Positions 29,022 through 37,420 of a DNA stretch of 57,565 nucleotides are shown piece after piece; the stretch's first letter is position 1, and the number at the start of each line of letters is the position of its first letter. The position numbers were made by a program, and so were the translations under genes. The notes below the pieces were generated by a model, which saw nothing but the letters and a program-made list of their open reading frames with translations, did no database searches and was not told the DNA's origin. This stretch comes from an uncultured Bacteroidales bacterium (lineage in GTDB: Bacteria; Bacteroidota; Bacteroidia; Bacteroidales; UBA932), in the NCBI GenBank assembly GCA_905234795.1, contig CAJOIQ010000007.1:1-57565 (forward strand). Reading direction: 5' to 3'.

Positions 29022-31269
29022 GCGCATAACCTTATTACTGGCAGCCGCGCTCTTGGGAGCGTGGCTGCTGTGCTTGCCGCGGGAGCTGTTCCCCGGTGTA
29101 AGCTATTCCACGGTGGTAGAGAGCGCCGACGGGGAGCTGCTGGGCGCGCGCATTGCGGCCGATGAGCAGTGGCGTTTTCCGCCCTGCGACACCGTGCCTT
29201 CCCGCTTTGCCGCAGCGCTGGTGCAGTTCGAGGACCGTCACTTCTGGTGGCATCCCGGCGTAGATCCGTCGGCCCTGGTTCGCGCTGTGCGGGACAATTT
29301 GCGCAGCGGCCACGTGGTGAGCGGCGGCAGCACCATCACCATGCAGGTGATCCGCCTGTCCCGGCAAAAGGAACGCACGTTGTGGCAAAAGTGCATAGAG
29401 GCCGTGCAGGCCACCCGGCTGGAGCTGCGCCTTTCTAAACGTCAGATCCTGGCCCTGTATGCCTCGTATGCGCCATTCGGCGGCAATGTGGTGGGGCTGG
29501 AAGCCGCTTCCTGGAGGTATTTCGGCCGGCCCGCCGCCGAGCTGTCCTGGGGTGAGGCCGCCACCCTGGCCGTACTGCCCAACGCTCCCGCCACCCTGCA
29601 CCTGAGCCGCGGACGGGAGGAGTTGCTGGGCAAACGCAACCGCCTGCTCCTTCGGTTGCTGGAGCATGGGGATATATCGACCGACACCTACGAAGGCGCC
29701 CTGGAAGAACCCCTGCCGGAAGCTCCCCTTCCCCTGCCGTCCTGGGCCTACCATTATGTAGAGCGATGTCCCCGGGGTGCACGTACCCGCAGTTCCCTGA
29801 ACCTTCCCCTGCAGAAAGCCGTGGAAGCCACGGTGAACCGCCGCTCCGACGACCTTGCCCTGGAGGGCATTGCCGATATGGCCGCCGTGGTGATTGACAA
29901 TTTGTCCGGAGAGGTGGTGGCCTATGTGGGAAACGCGTCTCCGTACCGGGAAAGGCCCGGCGTGCAGGTGGACGTAGCTTCTTCTCCGCGTTCTACGGGC
30001 AGTATCCTCAAACCGTTCCTGTATGCCGCCGCCCTGCAGGATGGGGTGATTCTCCCCCGGACCCTGCTGCCCGACATTCCTGTGAATCTGGGCGGCTTCG
30101 CCCCCCAGAACTTTGACAAACAGTACTACGGCGCCGTACCGGCCAATGAGGCCCTGGCCCGGTCCCTCAACGTACCATCCGTGTTCCTGCTGCGGCAGTA
30201 CGGCGTGCCCAAATTCCACGCCCTGCTGCGGTCTTTGGGGCTTAGCACCTTGACCCAGGCGCCCGAGCACTACGGCCTGTCACTGATCCTGGGTGGTGCC
30301 GAAGCCCGGCTGGACCAGGTGACCGCGGCGTATGCGCAAATGGCGAAGTCTGGTCGCGACGGCGCGGCCGATAAAAAGGCCGATGGCCGCACCGTCATCG
30401 ACCAGACTTCGCCTATAACGGATGAGGCGGCCTTGTGGTACACCTTCGAGGCGCTGAAAGAGGTGAACCGGCCGGACGAGCTGGACTGGCGGCTGATACG
30501 GTCTGTGAGAAAGGCGGCGTGGAAAACCGGCACCAGCTACGGGTTCCGGGATGCGTGGGCCGTGGGCATGACGCCCCGCTGGACCATCGGCGTATGGACG
30601 GGCAATGCCGATGGCCACGGCGTCCCCGGTCTGGTGGGCGCCCGCACCGCCGGGCCCGTGCTCTTCGATATCCTGAACCTGTTGCCGTACTCCGATGAAT
30701 GGTTCCCGGAGCCGCAAATCACGCCGGAGATGACCGGTGGCGACAGTTCGGCCGAAAAGAAGGCCGATGGCCGCACCGTCATCCACCGGTCATCTTCCGC
30801 GGTTTGGGCACGGGTGTGCCGGGATTCGGGCATGCTGGCGGGGCCGGACTGCCCCGGGGAGGAAATGCTCATTCCGGCGGCGGGGCTGGATTCCGAGCCA
30901 TGCCTGTACCATCACACCGGCGAGTTCGTGCTGCCCCCGGCCATGGAATGGTATTATCGGCCCCATCATCCGGAATACACCGGGGCCACGCGGCCGCAGA
31001 ATACCGCCGCCGTCCAGTTCATCTATCCGCAGAACAGCGCCCTGCTGTCCATTCCCCGTCAGCTGAGCGGTGACAAGGAGGGCGTGGTGTTCCGCGCCGC
31101 CCATCACAGCTCCGGCGCCACGCTCTGGTGGCACCTGGACAACACCTATGTGGGCGAAACCACCTTCCGCCACGAGCTCCGCCTGGCCCCCGCCCCGGGA
31201 AAACATACCCTCACCGTGGTGGACGATGAGGGCAATTCGGCTTCCGTGAGGTTTACCGTAGCGCCTTAG
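29008..31269 (+). CDS. pbpC: penicillin-binding protein 1C
   Basis: 753 residues, bifunctional peptidoglycan glycosyltransferase/transpeptidase. N-terminal membrane anchor (residues 7-24). GT51 domain with catalytic Glu75 in FEDRHFW and GGSTITMQ (106-113). Transpeptidase with S332-I-L-K335 in STGSILKP, S-L-N in ARSLNV, and K506-T-G508 in WKTGTSYGFRDAW. The C-terminal BiPBP_C beta-domain covers about 660-753. GTG start at 29008 overlapping the alpha-2-macroglobulin gene. Two hairpin insertions with a near-identical 42-base core lie at 30342-30413 and 30729-30794, adding the Lys/Asp-rich peptides ADKKADGRTVI and AEKKADGRTVI in loops outside the catalytic motifs. The enzyme should remain active since all key residues are present. 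Confidence 0.95.
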   Translation: MSRARRITLLLAAALLGAWLLCLPRELFPGVSYSTVVESADGELLGARIAADEQWRFPPCDTVPSRFAAALVQFEDRHFWWHPGVDPSALVRAVRDNLRSGHVVSGGSTITMQVIRLSRQKERTLWQKCIEAVQATRLELRLSKRQILALYASYAPFGGNVVGLEAASWRYFGRPAAELSWGEAATLAVLPNAPATLHLSRGREELLGKRNRLLLRLLEHGDISTDTYEGALEEPLPEAPLPLPSWAYHYVERCPRGARTRSSLNLPLQKAVEATVNRRSDDLALEGIADMAAVVIDNLSGEVVAYVGNASPYRERPGVQVDVASSPRSTGSILKPFLYAAALQDGVILPRTLLPDIPVNLGGFAPQNFDKQYYGAVPANEALARSLNVPSVFLLRQYGVPKFHALLRSLGLSTLTQAPEHYGLSLILGGAEARLDQVTAAYAQMAKSGRDGAADKKADGRTVIDQTSPITDEAALWYTFEALKEVNRPDELDWRLIRSVRKAAWKTGTSYGFRDAWAVGMTPRWTIGVWTGNADGHGVPGLVGARTAGPVLFDILNLLPYSDEWFPEPQITPEMTGGDSSAEKKADGRTVIHRSSSAVWARVCRDSGMLAGPDCPGEEMLIPAAGLDSEPCLYHHTGEFVLPPAMEWYYRPHHPEYTGATRPQNTAAVQFIYPQNSALLSIPRQLSGDKEGVVFRAAHHSSGATLWWHLDNTYVGETTFRHELRLAPAPGKHTLTVVDDEGNSASVRFTVAP
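30342..30413 (+). repeat. in-frame hairpin insertion P1 in pbpC
   Basis: A perfect 15-bp inverted repeat (30342-30356 with 30399-30413) encloses a 42-base core (30357-30398). The core itself holds a second inverted repeat, GACGGCGCGGCC against GGCCGCACCGTC, with one mismatch, and the central TAAAAAGGCCGATG. The core matches that of P2 at 37 of 42 positions while the arms are unrelated. It encodes GRDGAADKKADGRTVIDQ. Confidence 0.85.
30729..30794 (+). repeat. in-frame hairpin insertion P2 in pbpC
   Basis: A perfect 12-bp inverted repeat (30729-30740 with 30783-30794, extendable by six imperfect pairs) encloses a 42-base core (30741-30782) almost identical to that of P1. The boundary of the shared sequence falls exactly at the arm/core junction in both copies. 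It encodes GDSSAEKKADGRTVIHR. Confidence 0.85.
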
Positions 31270-31544
31270 GCCCGGCAGTTGTTCACAAATTCTTCCGGAG
31301 TCATCACTTGCATGGGTTTGGGAACTTCCCGGGAGAGCATTTATTTGTCGTTGGTGATGATGAAATCACAGCACTGATTATAAGCGAAGGATATCTGTGC
31401 CAATTCAACTGATTTTTCAAAGAATTTTAATCTTTCCAGCAGACTGTTTTTGAGTCTGAAGGCCGTTTGTGTTCTGGGCACCGCTTCCATTTGTATAACA
31501 TTTTTGGCAGTTCGCCGCTCACCACATAAGTGACTGTTTGTCAA
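31266..31544 (-). pseudogene. remnant of an antitoxin/PIN-toxin pair
   Basis: Read on the minus strand, an open frame begins MTNSHLCGERRTAKNVIQME and continues with TAFRLKNSLLERLKFFEKS, which looks like the start of a small ribbon-helix-helix-type antitoxin. It passes directly into VELAQISFAYNQCCDFIITNDK, typical of the C-terminal half of a PIN-domain ribonuclease toxin (catalytic-Asp strand). A stop codon (31341-31343) then interrupts it. In the same frame LSREVPKPMQVMTPEEFV follows, the usual PIN C-terminus. So an internal deletion fused antitoxin to toxin and a nonsense codon was added. Nonfunctional as a toxin. It overlaps the pbpC stop. The assignment of the first part is less certain than that of the PIN part. 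Confidence 0.65.
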
Positions 31545-31610
31545 ATGATTAAGTTTTTCTCTTGATACCCGCCGGGATCAAGAGAAAAACTTAACTATCT
31601 AATAATCAAA
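31531..31610. repeat. 3'-end hairpin element, copy C
   Basis: A perfect 16-bp stem AAGTTTTTCTCTTGAT (31551-31566) with its complement (31577-31592), plus an inner CCC/GGG and one bulged A. The T run is in the 5' arm and the A run in the 3' arm on both strands, so no free U tract follows the stem. It sits between the toxin remnant and the 3' end of locus 2. Confidence 0.8.
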
Positions 31611-31634
31611 ATATTAAAAGGTCACCCAAAACTA

Positions 31635-34600
31635 CTACAGGCCGTAGTGGGAAATGGCCTTGTAGAAGATGCTGCTGATACGGACGGTTTTACCGGATTC
31701 TACTTCAAAGACGATGGACTTGGAAGGAGCCTCGGAAGCCGTTTGGGTCTTTGACAACTCAAATTCCTCATCGGCGTCTTCATAGGGAACCCAGGTAATC
31801 TTCTTATTGTCTCCGGCATAGTTGTACCAATGTCCCTGCTCCACGGTGATGGAAGCGGGCCTGTACTGCGGATCGATGCTAAACTGACACCAGAAGAAGC
31901 GCTGGTTTTCACATTCGTAAACCTTGGTGAACGGAAGCGTCACGTTTCCGGACACAAAGGTCAACCGGTATCGTCCTCCGGGGTATGTTACGGGGGTATC
32001 GGAGGTCTTTCCGAATACCAGGGCTGAAGTGCCATCCATTATGGGAGCCGGCGCGCCGTCCAAGCATTCAATCGTCACCTGGAAATAGGATTCATCGGTA
32101 CTAATAGGATGGGTAAGGGATGTGATAGTCCTGGAATCGGCATTGTACCAATCTCTCAACAAAGAACCCGTCACATCGCAGGAATGAAGTCTCGTCTTGC
32201 TGGTCAGACGCTCGTAATCATAGACTTCGGTCACATAACCCTGGGCTGTAAGCTGGAAAGATACATTCTGGTTTACCCGGGCACCAACCGTCTTTAGGAA
32301 AAACTCATAATACTTAGGCGTCGCTCCGGCAATCTTGGATGAAGGATTCGAAACAGGGTAAGAACTGGGATTATTCGCCTTCAATCCGGAAGTATTACTA
32401 TCGGCGTTGTTGGTCAGTATATTACCCGAGAGATCGGAAATGGTGACCGTGGGATTGGACAGGTCATTGGGATCGGCATAAAAGCCAAATATCACGTCTC
32501 GTCCATCTTTTGTACCGTCGTTTTTCGCCTTCTGCACACGGCCATAAGCCACGTTTGAATACACACTGCCCTTCAGTCCATCCAGCAGGCCATAGGAGCC
32601 GGCCGGCATGTTCTTGTTGAAGCGGTAGGGCTCCAGGGAGGCGGGATAGAATTCGGGAGAGGAGAGTGCCACTTCGATGTCGCCGTCGTTGGTGGTGGTG
32701 ATGAACTCCAGGTCTATGGAGCCGCCGGAATTGTCGGCCGGCGTACACAGATAGGTACCCAGCTCGTCTCCCGGGGTAAGGAGCGGAGAATCGCTCACCA
32801 GGCCACGGGTCTTCAGGGTAACCTGCGGATACTTGCCGTTGCTGGCCCTGTACACATCGAAATGGAAGGTGATGGTTTTGTCGGCCGCTCTGGGAATGGA
32901 ACAAGGATAGGCCAGGTTGGTGAACTGCTTGTATTCAAAGTTGCCGAAACTGGCCGATACGGGCATGGGATTGTTGTTGGTCAGGTCCTGGGAATCCTTG
33001 TCACGGAAATACTTGTTGTACACCCACACCTTGGTTGCGTTCTGTTCGCTGTTGGTACGGAAATAGTTGTCCACCACGCGCCAGATGTTCTCGTCTTCGT
33101 CATCCTCGGTAGGAAGGCTCAGATACTCTTCCCAGGTAACCGTGCGTTTGAACTGGAAGGCGGGCTTGTCCTTATAATCATCGTCCAGGGAAATGGACGT
33201 GGCGCAAACCAGAGGCAGCGTAATCTCGGAATGGCTCTTATCGGGAGTAAGGGTCATATCCTGGGCTTCGATGGTGAATTCCAGCGGGAACATGGACTTC
33301 ACCAGACCGTCGGGAATGCCGAAGGTGACCGTCTGCGGCACATCGATGGCCGGGGACAACTCTTCCTGGCCGCATCGCACCCACATGGGCTGCAACGGCT
33401 GCACACTGATGACCACATCCCTGTACAGACGGCCAAAGGCATGAGTGCCGATGATACGCATGGTCTGGGTGCGGGTAACGCGGCCGGGCGCGATGGTGCA
33501 GAAACGAATCTGACGCCAGCCATAGCCGTCTCCCGGCGTTTCCGAAGGGGCTGACAGGAAAGGTTCGGGATTGTCGGGATCGTCTGTCGGGACCTGGTAA
33601 ATCACCGGGTCTCCCCCGTCGGTAGGATCCAGGAGCTCAACCCTTACCGGGCTTTCCAAATCGGGCTCGCCATCGGTATAAAAACATACGCTCAGCTCTT
33701 CCACCGGGTTATTCCGGTTGTGTTCGATGGTAAAGGTCTGGGCCATCCAGGGCTGCAGGAACAGGCGGCCCACGCCGTCGGAAATGTCGGACAGGCCGCT
33801 GGTGTTGATGTCCGTGGACACGTCGGCACTGCCGGCCGATGCCGCCGCGGCGGCGGGAGTATCCTGCCCACGGGACAGGATTTGCTGGATATTGATCTGA
33901 TACTTGAAATTGCGGTAGATGGGATAATAGTGGGATTCCCAGTCGTTGCCCTTCTTGGTGGTCTCCATCAGGTCCACCTTGTAATAATAATCACCTGCAT
34001 TGGACAAATCATCAGGGGCACCGAAATAATGACCGTAAACAATCACGTAGGTGGGCGGAAGCTTCTCTGTAGGGACAGGACGCTCATACAGGAAAACGGC
34101 GTGCCCGCTGTCTTCGTCCCCGGTCTCGGCATCGGACGTGGAAGCCAGCGACACCCGTCCTCCCGACCCAGCCGGATTCAAGAAGTCCTCGATGGAAGGG
34201 ATGTCGTAATTAAAGGTGACTCCCGCCGGAAGATTGGCAGAATAACCCATTTTCTCCAAGTCGTCGAAGCCCAGGTTCATGTAGTCCTGGATAAAGCCGG
34301 TCTTGCCGCTGTAAGGGGCGACGGCACCGCTGGAAGGGACGTTGACCACCGCATAACTATACGGTTCAAAATAGGACGTTGCCTTATCCTCGGCATAAAG
34401 GGCAATCTTGGCCCAGTTCCGGATAAGGGGAATGTTCTCAAAAGCCGCCAGGGTGGTTTCGTCCGGGATATAACCCTCTCCGCCGTCCGGGATGGGATTG
34501 CCATCGGCATCCACATAGACGCCATCCACCTTCTTCGCCCTGATGCCGTTGGGGAGTTCCTTCATCTGCCAGTAGGCCTTTTCACCGCCGGCCGACATCA

Positions 34601-35045
34601 GTTTGGGCATGATGGCCGAATCATAACCGAACTGGATGTTGGCGGGGCCATTGCCCACGAAGTGAATCTTTCGGGGACTCTCGGACAGGGCCAGAGTCAC
34701 GCTGAACTCGTATTTGGGCACGGTTCGCGTAACGTAATCCTTTTTGCCGTTGAGATACTCCCGCACCACCACATCATAGGAATAGGTTCCCGCTTCCACC
34801 AGCGTCGCCGGTTCATACTGTTTCAAGTAACCGGAGCTTCCGAACACGGCCACATACATATTGTCCATTTTGCCGCCATTGTCCAGTCCCTTGGTAGTTT
34901 CAATGGGATCCCCCAGGACGGAGAAATGGAGCGTCACCGGTTTCCCCTCCGGGAAAGGCTGTTCCGTGCCTGCCGGCACCTCCTCTTCACGGGCGCAGGA
35001 AACCAGGGCCAAAGCCGCCAATATGAGCCACTTCAAAGCTTTCAT
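31635..35045 (-). CDS. giant fimbrial lipoprotein, module gene 3 of locus 2
   Basis: 1136 residues. Lipobox with Cys17 (ALVSC), then T-K-G at 51-53 where siblings have T-K-A. The first 700 residues match the locus 1 giant protein: DNMYVAVFGSSGYLK, HFVGNGPANIQFG, LIRNWAKI, SGAVAPYSGKTGFIQDY, DYYYKVDLME and YYPIYRNFKYQINIQQIL. It has no Big_2 domain; the C-terminal 250 residues are unrelated to the locus 1 partner (ARVNQNVSFQLTAQG, SITVEQGHWYNYAG), so the distal part has diversified. It is the last gene of the locus 2 operon and overlaps the upstream gene by four bases (ATGA). Probably an exposed accessory or tip component of a second type V pilus; no biochemical function can be named. Confidence 0.8.
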   Translation of the reverse strand: MKALKWLILAALALVSCAREEEVPAGTEQPFPEGKPVTLHFSVLGDPIETTKGLDNGGKMDNMYVAVFGSSGYLKQYEPATLVEAGTYSYDVVVREYLNGKKDYVTRTVPKYEFSVTLALSESPRKIHFVGNGPANIQFGYDSAIMPKLMSAGGEKAYWQMKELPNGIRAKKVDGVYVDADGNPIPDGGEGYIPDETTLAAFENIPLIRNWAKIALYAEDKATSYFEPYSYAVVNVPSSGAVAPYSGKTGFIQDYMNLGFDDLEKMGYSANLPAGVTFNYDIPSIEDFLNPAGSGGRVSLASTSDAETGDEDSGHAVFLYERPVPTEKLPPTYVIVYGHYFGAPDDLSNAGDYYYKVDLMETTKKGNDWESHYYPIYRNFKYQINIQQILSRGQDTPAAAAASAGSADVSTDINTSGLSDISDGVGRLFLQPWMAQTFTIEHNRNNPVEELSVCFYTDGEPDLESPVRVELLDPTDGGDPVIYQVPTDDPDNPEPFLSAPSETPGDGYGWRQIRFCTIAPGRVTRTQTMRIIGTHAFGRLYRDVVISVQPLQPMWVRCGQEELSPAIDVPQTVTFGIPDGLVKSMFPLEFTIEAQDMTLTPDKSHSEITLPLVCATSISLDDDYKDKPAFQFKRTVTWEEYLSLPTEDDEDENIWRVVDNYFRTNSEQNATKVWVYNKYFRDKDSQDLTNNNPMPVSASFGNFEYKQFTNLAYPCSIPRAADKTITFHFDVYRASNGKYPQVTLKTRGLVSDSPLLTPGDELGTYLCTPADNSGGSIDLEFITTTNDGDIEVALSSPEFYPASLEPYRFNKNMPAGSYGLLDGLKGSVYSNVAYGRVQKAKNDGTKDGRDVIFGFYADPNDLSNPTVTISDLSGNILTNNADSNTSGLKANNPSSYPVSNPSSKIAGATPKYYEFFLKTVGARVNQNVSFQLTAQGYVTEVYDYERLTSKTRLHSCDVTGSLLRDWYNADSRTITSLTHPISTDESYFQVTIECLDGAPAPIMDGTSALVFGKTSDTPVTYPGGRYRLTFVSGNVTLPFTKVYECENQRFFWCQFSIDPQYRPASITVEQGHWYNYAGDNKKITWVPYEDADEEFELSKTQTASEAPSKSIVFEVESGKTVRISSIFYKAISHYGL

Positions 35046-37420
35046 CGTTCTCTATCCCCCCACACAAAGATGTTGGGAAGTTTTTTGGGATCACTTTCAT
35101 TCAGATACCGGTCGTCACCCCAGTACCAGGAGTCGTATACGCAGCGTACATAGCCCGAAGTCCCATTCTCTTTGTAGGTGATTACACCAGTACCCTTATT
35201 TACATTCACTACACCATTGGCACTCCAATAGTCGTCGGAGAACTGCCAGTCGAATACCATGTTTGCCGACAATTGGGCGGCGAAAGTAACTTCGGCCTTG
35301 GTTGGCAGGCGCCAGCGACCGGCCGGGAAACCGTTTTCCTGGAAGGCTGCGCAGCGCTGGATAGCCTGTTCCTTGTCGATTTTGGTACTCACATACGTGC
35401 CGCTCAGCTTGGTGGAGATGCGGTATTCGGGGGCAATCATATCCTTTGTGCGTGAACTCTCATCCGTGGGATAGTAATACGTGAGCGTGGGAGACGCACG
35501 GCCATCGTCTTCCAACACGACGACGCCATTGGATTCGGTGGCTACGATATAATCGGAGCGGGGGATGAAAACCGTGGAGGAACGGGGATCCCCGATGATG
35601 AACTCCGACGTGCTGGGCAGCACCGTGGTGGAAATCTTGTACATATCTGTACCGCCACCGTTATAGGTTACCACCTTCCACAGGTTGGCCGTATTCTTAC
35701 CGTCGTTATTATAGTCGTCCTCGGTATATTGCCCGCCATTCACATAGACATACCCGTGATCGGTTGCCGATGACTTCTCTCCATTGTTCACAATTTTCTC
35801 GGCCGGATTGGGGGTACTTTCTATGTAGATGGCAGGGAACTGCTCAATGGTCTGCTCCTTACGGAAGGACGTGTCATCGGGACGGTCTCTGTGTACCAGA
35901 TAATAGTGGAACTTATATATACTGTAGTCAAACAGGGGATCCGTGTAATCGTTTATCAGCGTATGGTTGAACAGGATGGCCGACCCCGTGTTCTCGAACC
36001 ACACGTGCTCCTGTCCATCATCATCGGTATAAACCGCCTTCCCCGTTTCTTCATCATAGGAAATGGCATACTCCAGGTACATGGCCCCGGAGGGATAGAG
36101 GTCATCCGCTCCTGCCTTTTTAATAGTACCTCCCAACTCGTTGCCCGACTTCTTCGTACCAAAGTAAGGACGCACGGCCCGCAGGTCTTTCATAATCACC
36201 GGGTGCGAACTCACATAGGAAAAGTTCACGGTGGAAGTCACGTTGTACAGGGTGCGGGATGTACGGTCCACGGACAAGTAGCGGGCGTTGCCAATCTTGG
36301 CATCCTTGATCACCACGTTCTTGTCCTGCCAGTACACGATATAACAGGTTCCCTCAATTTCCGTACTGGCCTCATCCACCTCGGCTCCCAGCAGGCTCAC
36401 GTCCACGTCAATATGATACCAGTTGTTCCTAACGAACCGGCAGCGGAATCCGTCCCGGATGTCGTCCGGAATCACAATCTTGTAATAGTACTGCTTCTGG
36501 CCGCCCACCTTGCACTTCCAGGGGATAATCAGCTTCAGGTAAGGCTCCTTTTCCGGTGACTTCGTGGACCCGTATACCCAGTGCTGGGGATACATATAGG
36601 TAGGATAAGTCTGGTAGTAATCCCCCTCCTTGGGGAAATACAGATGCTCCACATGCTCCAGGTCCTCGTATCCGAACCTTTTGGGATTACCCTTGTGACT
36701 GACATACGACGGGGATGCGGCTTCCCCGGCCAGGCTGACATTATCGACGGCATTCACCAGGTACACTTCCATACCGGAGACCATCGGCTCCCAAACCTCG
36801 CTGCCCACCACCACTTCTTCGGCCACATTCACGCCTACGGTGAGTTTGCAGGCATAGCGCACCAGCTCCAGCGTAGCGGCTCCGGCCACCACCTGATTGC
36901 GTCCCCGCAGGGCCATGGTGGTCTTCGCGCTCATCAGGAAATTGGCCTGCTTGTGGTCGGCCGTAAGGAAGTTGGTCAGCACCTCCCTCTCCCGCAGCTC
37001 GGGAAGCGTAGGGAGTGTATTCTCGCTGGTCGCCAGCAGATTTCCCGGGAAGTTGACTACGGCGAATACGGTACACGTACGGGTATCGGTGGCCGAGGGG
37101 AAGATATATTTGTTGATATCCTCGGAACTCATCTCCATACGAAGGACTTCGCTGCGGCGTTTGTTGGGAGAGTATGCGTAATGATAGGTGGCCGCGCTCA
37201 GGGTGTCTTCTCCGGGATAGAAGAAGAATTCCACGGTGGAGATGAGATTCTCGTGATAGGCGTCGTCTCCCTGGACCGATTCGGCCTTGGTGAGGCCCTC
37301 ATCGGAACCGGCCGTAGTGAGCGTGAGTTCCAGGAACGGCCCGGTCCACGACAAATCCTCCTGCCGGCAGGAAACCAGCAGCAAAAGCATCAGCAATCCA
37401 TATGACAGGCGGCGCATCAA
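35042..37420 (-). CDS. large fimbrial subunit with lectin-like C-terminus, module gene 2 of locus 2
   Basis: 792 residues; lipobox Cys18 (LLLVSC), T-K-A at 44-46. Homologous over about 60-400 to the locus 1 protein at 15397-17880 (HENLISTVEFFFYPG, EVWEPMVSGMEVYL, YMYPQHWVYGS, LKLIIPW, YYYKIVIPDDIR). The C-terminal domain around 695-775 has CAAFQENGFPAGRWRLPTKA, DYWSANG and VRCVYDSWYWGDD, the DUF1566/Fibrobacter-paralogue, C-type-lectin-like pattern. A carbohydrate- or protein-binding tip is a reasonable inference. A short Lys/Asp-poor tail after it (KKLPNIFVWGDRER) is not present in locus 1. It overlaps both neighbouring genes by four bases, so the three module genes are translationally coupled. 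Confidence 0.8.
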   Translation of the reverse strand: MMRRLSYGLLMLLLLVSCRQEDLSWTGPFLELTLTTAGSDEGLTKAESVQGDDAYHENLISTVEFFFYPGEDTLSAATYHYAYSPNKRRSEVLRMEMSSEDINKYIFPSATDTRTCTVFAVVNFPGNLLATSENTLPTLPELREREVLTNFLTADHKQANFLMSAKTTMALRGRNQVVAGAATLELVRYACKLTVGVNVAEEVVVGSEVWEPMVSGMEVYLVNAVDNVSLAGEAASPSYVSHKGNPKRFGYEDLEHVEHLYFPKEGDYYQTYPTYMYPQHWVYGSTKSPEKEPYLKLIIPWKCKVGGQKQYYYKIVIPDDIRDGFRCRFVRNNWYHIDVDVSLLGAEVDEASTEIEGTCYIVYWQDKNVVIKDAKIGNARYLSVDRTSRTLYNVTSTVNFSYVSSHPVIMKDLRAVRPYFGTKKSGNELGGTIKKAGADDLYPSGAMYLEYAISYDEETGKAVYTDDDGQEHVWFENTGSAILFNHTLINDYTDPLFDYSIYKFHYYLVHRDRPDDTSFRKEQTIEQFPAIYIESTPNPAEKIVNNGEKSSATDHGYVYVNGGQYTEDDYNNDGKNTANLWKVVTYNGGGTDMYKISTTVLPSTSEFIIGDPRSSTVFIPRSDYIVATESNGVVVLEDDGRASPTLTYYYPTDESSRTKDMIAPEYRISTKLSGTYVSTKIDKEQAIQRCAAFQENGFPAGRWRLPTKAEVTFAAQLSANMVFDWQFSDDYWSANGVVNVNKGTGVITYKENGTSGYVRCVYDSWYWGDDRYLNESDPKKLPNIFVWGDRER

